Of a DNA stretch of 64,000 nt, positions 61,752 to 64,000 are shown one piece after another. Source of the stretch: Vibrio sp. VB16 (GTDB lineage: Bacteria > Pseudomonadota > Gammaproteobacteria > Enterobacterales > Vibrionaceae). Each line of letters begins with the position of its first letter. The first letter of the stretch is position 1. The stretch is taken from assembly GCF_015594925.2 (NCBI RefSeq), contig NZ_CP087590.1, positions 2,046,001-2,110,000 of the forward strand. The letters run 5' to 3'. The notes below the pieces were generated by a model. The model saw nothing but the letters and a program-made list of their open reading frames with translations, ran no database searches and was not told where the DNA came from. Both the position numbers and the translations under genes were made by a program.

Positions 61752-62528
61752 ATGAATGAAGCTCAGCGTCATAGAAGGCTATTAGATCACTTAGACAGTC
61801 ATACCTTTATGACGACGGGTGAATACGTAAGAATGTTGGATATCTCATTATCCACGGCACGCAGAGACATCACCAAACTCGGTGAAGAAGGCAAACTAAA
61901 GAAGATTCGAAATGGGGCAGAAAGCATAAACAGCAGTTCTGCGGAATCAGCCACCCATGCACCAAATAGCTTTATCCCTAATGAACCGGATATAGAAGAG
62001 TATTCTGCGAAAAACCGCATCGCAGAAGCAGCCGCGAACATGTGTGATGAACATGACAGCATTATTGTGAGTGGCAGTAACACCACATTTCTAATGGGCG
62101 AGCACTTACTGCACCGAGATGTGCAGGTTATCACTAACTTTATGCCGTTGGCCTACCAGTTGATCAGCCAAGACCATCAAAGCGTCATTATATTGGGTGG
62201 GCAGTACCTGCCAGAGCGTCAGATTACCATTTCACCAGATGAGAAAGCCGCCGATGACCACAAAAGCCGCTTCGTCTTCTTTACGGGTTCTGGAATCACC
62301 ACCGCAGGTATCCACACTTCTGACCTACTGGTTTATATGGCCGAGAAAAAACTTCTTGAGTACGGTGCCAAACTGGTTGCCATGGTAGACAGCACTAAGG
62401 TAGGCAAACACGGAGGCAAACTTCTCGCCGCAGCCCAACAACTCGATACCCTGATCACCGACAGCGATGCAGACTCGGATGTCCTTGATAGTTTAAGAGG
62501 CCAAGGGGTCAATATTATCGTGGTGTAG
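61752..62528 (+). CDS. DeoR-family repressor, UlaR-like
   Basis: A 258-aa DeoR regulator. The HTH reads FMTTGEYVRMLDISLSTARRDITKLGEEGKLKKIRNGAE, and the start MNEAQRHRRLLDHL and the effector domain (VITNFMPLAYQLISQDHQSVIILGGQYLPERQITISP) resemble E. coli UlaR closely in pattern. UlaR represses L-ascorbate genes and senses ascorbate-6-P. Divergent from the ten-gene operon with a dense half-site array between. Effector probably a phosphorylated intermediate of this operon or of the ascorbate-type PTS at 3.2-5.2 kb. Confidence 0.88.
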   Translation: MNEAQRHRRLLDHLDSHTFMTTGEYVRMLDISLSTARRDITKLGEEGKLKKIRNGAESINSSSAESATHAPNSFIPNEPDIEEYSAKNRIAEAAANMCDEHDSIIVSGSNTTFLMGEHLLHRDVQVITNFMPLAYQLISQDHQSVIILGGQYLPERQITISPDEKAADDHKSRFVFFTGSGITTAGIHTSDLLVYMAEKKLLEYGAKLVAMVDSTKVGKHGGKLLAAAQQLDTLITDSDADSDVLDSLRGQGVNIIVV

Positions 62529-62784
62529 TGCCGTGGTTTTTGAAGGTAGCTGATGGTTTAACTCATCGGCTATTTTCTATTAGCACAATATTCTTTTTTG
62601 TTGAAAATCTAGCTGGATCACAACACAAAAAAACAAAACAAAACCAAGTAACTAATAAACAGCTCAACAGCTCAAAACTCTTTAAATATCAACCCATTCA
62701 TTGAACTAATGTTTAAAGTAAAACCAAATTACTTCATACTCAGTACACTGCAAATAACTCATACAGAATATGGGAGTGTCCTGA

Positions 62785-64000
62785 TGAAAATCAAAACCAA
62801 ACTGGTGTTAACGACGGCCATTTCACTCATTGTTACTGCAAGCCTATTAATATTTATTTCAAACCAAGCAGCAACGAGCGCCATAGAAAGGCGACTATTT
62901 AATACCGAGCTTCCCGCGGTACTGTTATCTGTCACCGAAGGTATCGGAAAAAGCCTCGCAACCCCTTTAGCCGTTTCTAAAGCTATCGCAACTAATCCCG
63001 ACTACGTTTCGATGATTGCTAGCAATACAATGTCAGCGAATCAAAATCAGATTACTGGCTATCTTACAGCACTTAAAACGGAATTTAGCGCGATTGCCTC
63101 CTATGCTGTATCAGCCCGTACTGGTGAGTATTTTACCGCAAGTGGCTTAGACAAGACGCTCTCACCGAATAAAGCTGACGACCAATGGTTTTATGGTTTT
63201 ATCAACGGAGATAAAGCGTACGAATTAACGTTAGATTTTGATGATGCTAGTTCCACCGCCGTGTTATTTATCAACTATGTCGTGATGGACAAAGGTCAAC
63301 GAATTGGTGTTGCGGGAATTGGTTTGGCGCTATCAGAAATGACCGAAATGATAAAAGGTTATAGCATTGGTGAACAAGGTAGTGTTTATCTAACCAATGC
63401 AAATGGTGACATTCAACTTCACTCGGATCAGTCCATGCGGGAAAAATCGCTATTCGATTCCGTTGACCTTCCAAGAGATCAACTTCTAAATAGCGCTCAA
63501 AATATCATTCAACTTATTGACACAGAAAGCGGCGCTAAGGTTATTGCGACCAAATATATTCCGCAATTAGATTGGTTTGCGGTTGCTGAACTGCCACAAG
63601 ACGAAGTCTTTGCCGACACAAACGCTTTAACCTCCACTTTAATTATTGTTGGCCTGGTTATTACCACAATTTTCATCTTAATTGCATCATTGTTCATCAC
63701 AAAGGTTATTGCGCCACTTCACCATGTTGGTGAAATGCTGGAAGAAATAGCAACAGGTGACGGCGATTTAACGCAACGATTAGATGACAGAAGAGATGAC
63801 GAAATAGGCAAGTTATCTGGTAGTTACAACCGTTTTGTCGAGTCTCTTGTTGCCATGTTATTGCAAGTGAAACAAACCAGTACTTCTTTGGCCGCTAGCG
63901 CGCATTCTATCGATTCACAAATGGGCCACATCAATCGTGATGTTCTTGAACAGCAGAGCCAAACTGAAATGATGGCTACCGCGGTTCAAGAAATGGGGCA
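62785..64000 (+). CDS. Methyl-accepting chemotaxis protein, 3' end outside window
   Basis: The frame starts at the ATG at 62785 after GGAG and is open to the right edge, giving 405 residues. TM1 is near residues 7-25 (VLTTAISLIVTASLLIFIS), followed by a periplasmic sensor of about 250 residues of Cache type (DDQWFYGFINGDKAYELTLDF, GVAGIGLALSEM, GSVYLTNANGDIQLHSD). TM2 is near 280-300, then HAMP (LEEIATGDGDLTQRLDDRRDDEIGKL). The signalling domain begins (IDSQMGHINRDVLEQQSQTEMMATAV) and runs off the window. Ligand unknown. Confidence 0.92.

Overview
This 64 kb window looks like accessory chromosomal DNA of a marine gammaproteobacterium, most likely a Vibrionaceae member and plausibly its second chromosome. 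That is inferred from base composition, CRP-type sites, gene families and the density of sugar and phosphonate uptake operons. There is no rRNA, tRNA, transposase, integrase or CRISPR array that I could see. Almost everything is transport plus catabolism, each block carrying its own regulator.

Left part (1-7.5 kb): a CMD/AhpD-like protein cut by the window edge; an unrecognised gene; an Acg-type nitroreductase divergent from a MarR regulator with a perfect 20-bp palindrome between them; a three-gene ascorbate-type PTS (IIA, IIC, IIB) lacking downstream catabolic enzymes but carrying a consensus CRP site; an isolated protein with a phage-like beta domain; and a GT4 glycosyltransferase.

7.5-17 kb: a LacI/CRP-controlled alpha-glucoside operon. 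A GH13_18 glycoside phosphorylase is followed by a complete MalEFGK-type ABC importer, a 608-aa protein with GT-A-like features, and a LacI regulator. The GT4 gene is divergent and shares the control region, which holds two AACCGGTT operators and a CRP site. A REP-like hairpin pair with 48-bp tandem repeats closes the block.

17-30 kb: a 2-aminoethylphosphonate (AEP) block. phnW and phnX are divergent from a GntR/UTRA regulator and an EamA permease. They are followed by a phosphodiesterase-like enzyme, a HAD phosphatase, a YejABEF-like family-5 ABC importer and a LysR regulator. The second half is an uncharacterised extension that may import and unpack AEP conjugates.

30-44 kb: small modules: LacI, tandem NTF2/SnoaL protein and MFS; a sodium:solute symporter; a decayed L-serine dehydratase fragment; VOC protein, phosphoribosyltransferase and MFS beside a LysR; an outer-membrane barrel; DUF805; FMN reductase plus EamA divergent from a MarR gene with a 38-bp near-perfect palindrome.

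44-51 kb: an envelope block on the minus strand: three lipoproteins (two LPP20-like), an MltC-like lytic transglycosylase and two small or unknown proteins. Three TGTCA repeats at 11-bp steps lie upstream, followed by an AT-rich gene-free stretch of about 0.8 kb and a DHH phosphoesterase.

51-64 kb: a ten-gene minus-strand sugar operon: PTS EIICB, M20 dipeptidase, RpiA, transketolase, transaldolase, HAD phosphatase, iron alcohol dehydrogenase, a divergent ribulose-phosphate-epimerase homologue and a Cof phosphatase. It faces a UlaR-like DeoR repressor across a region packed with GGTCA half-sites. A chemoreceptor gene runs off the right edge.
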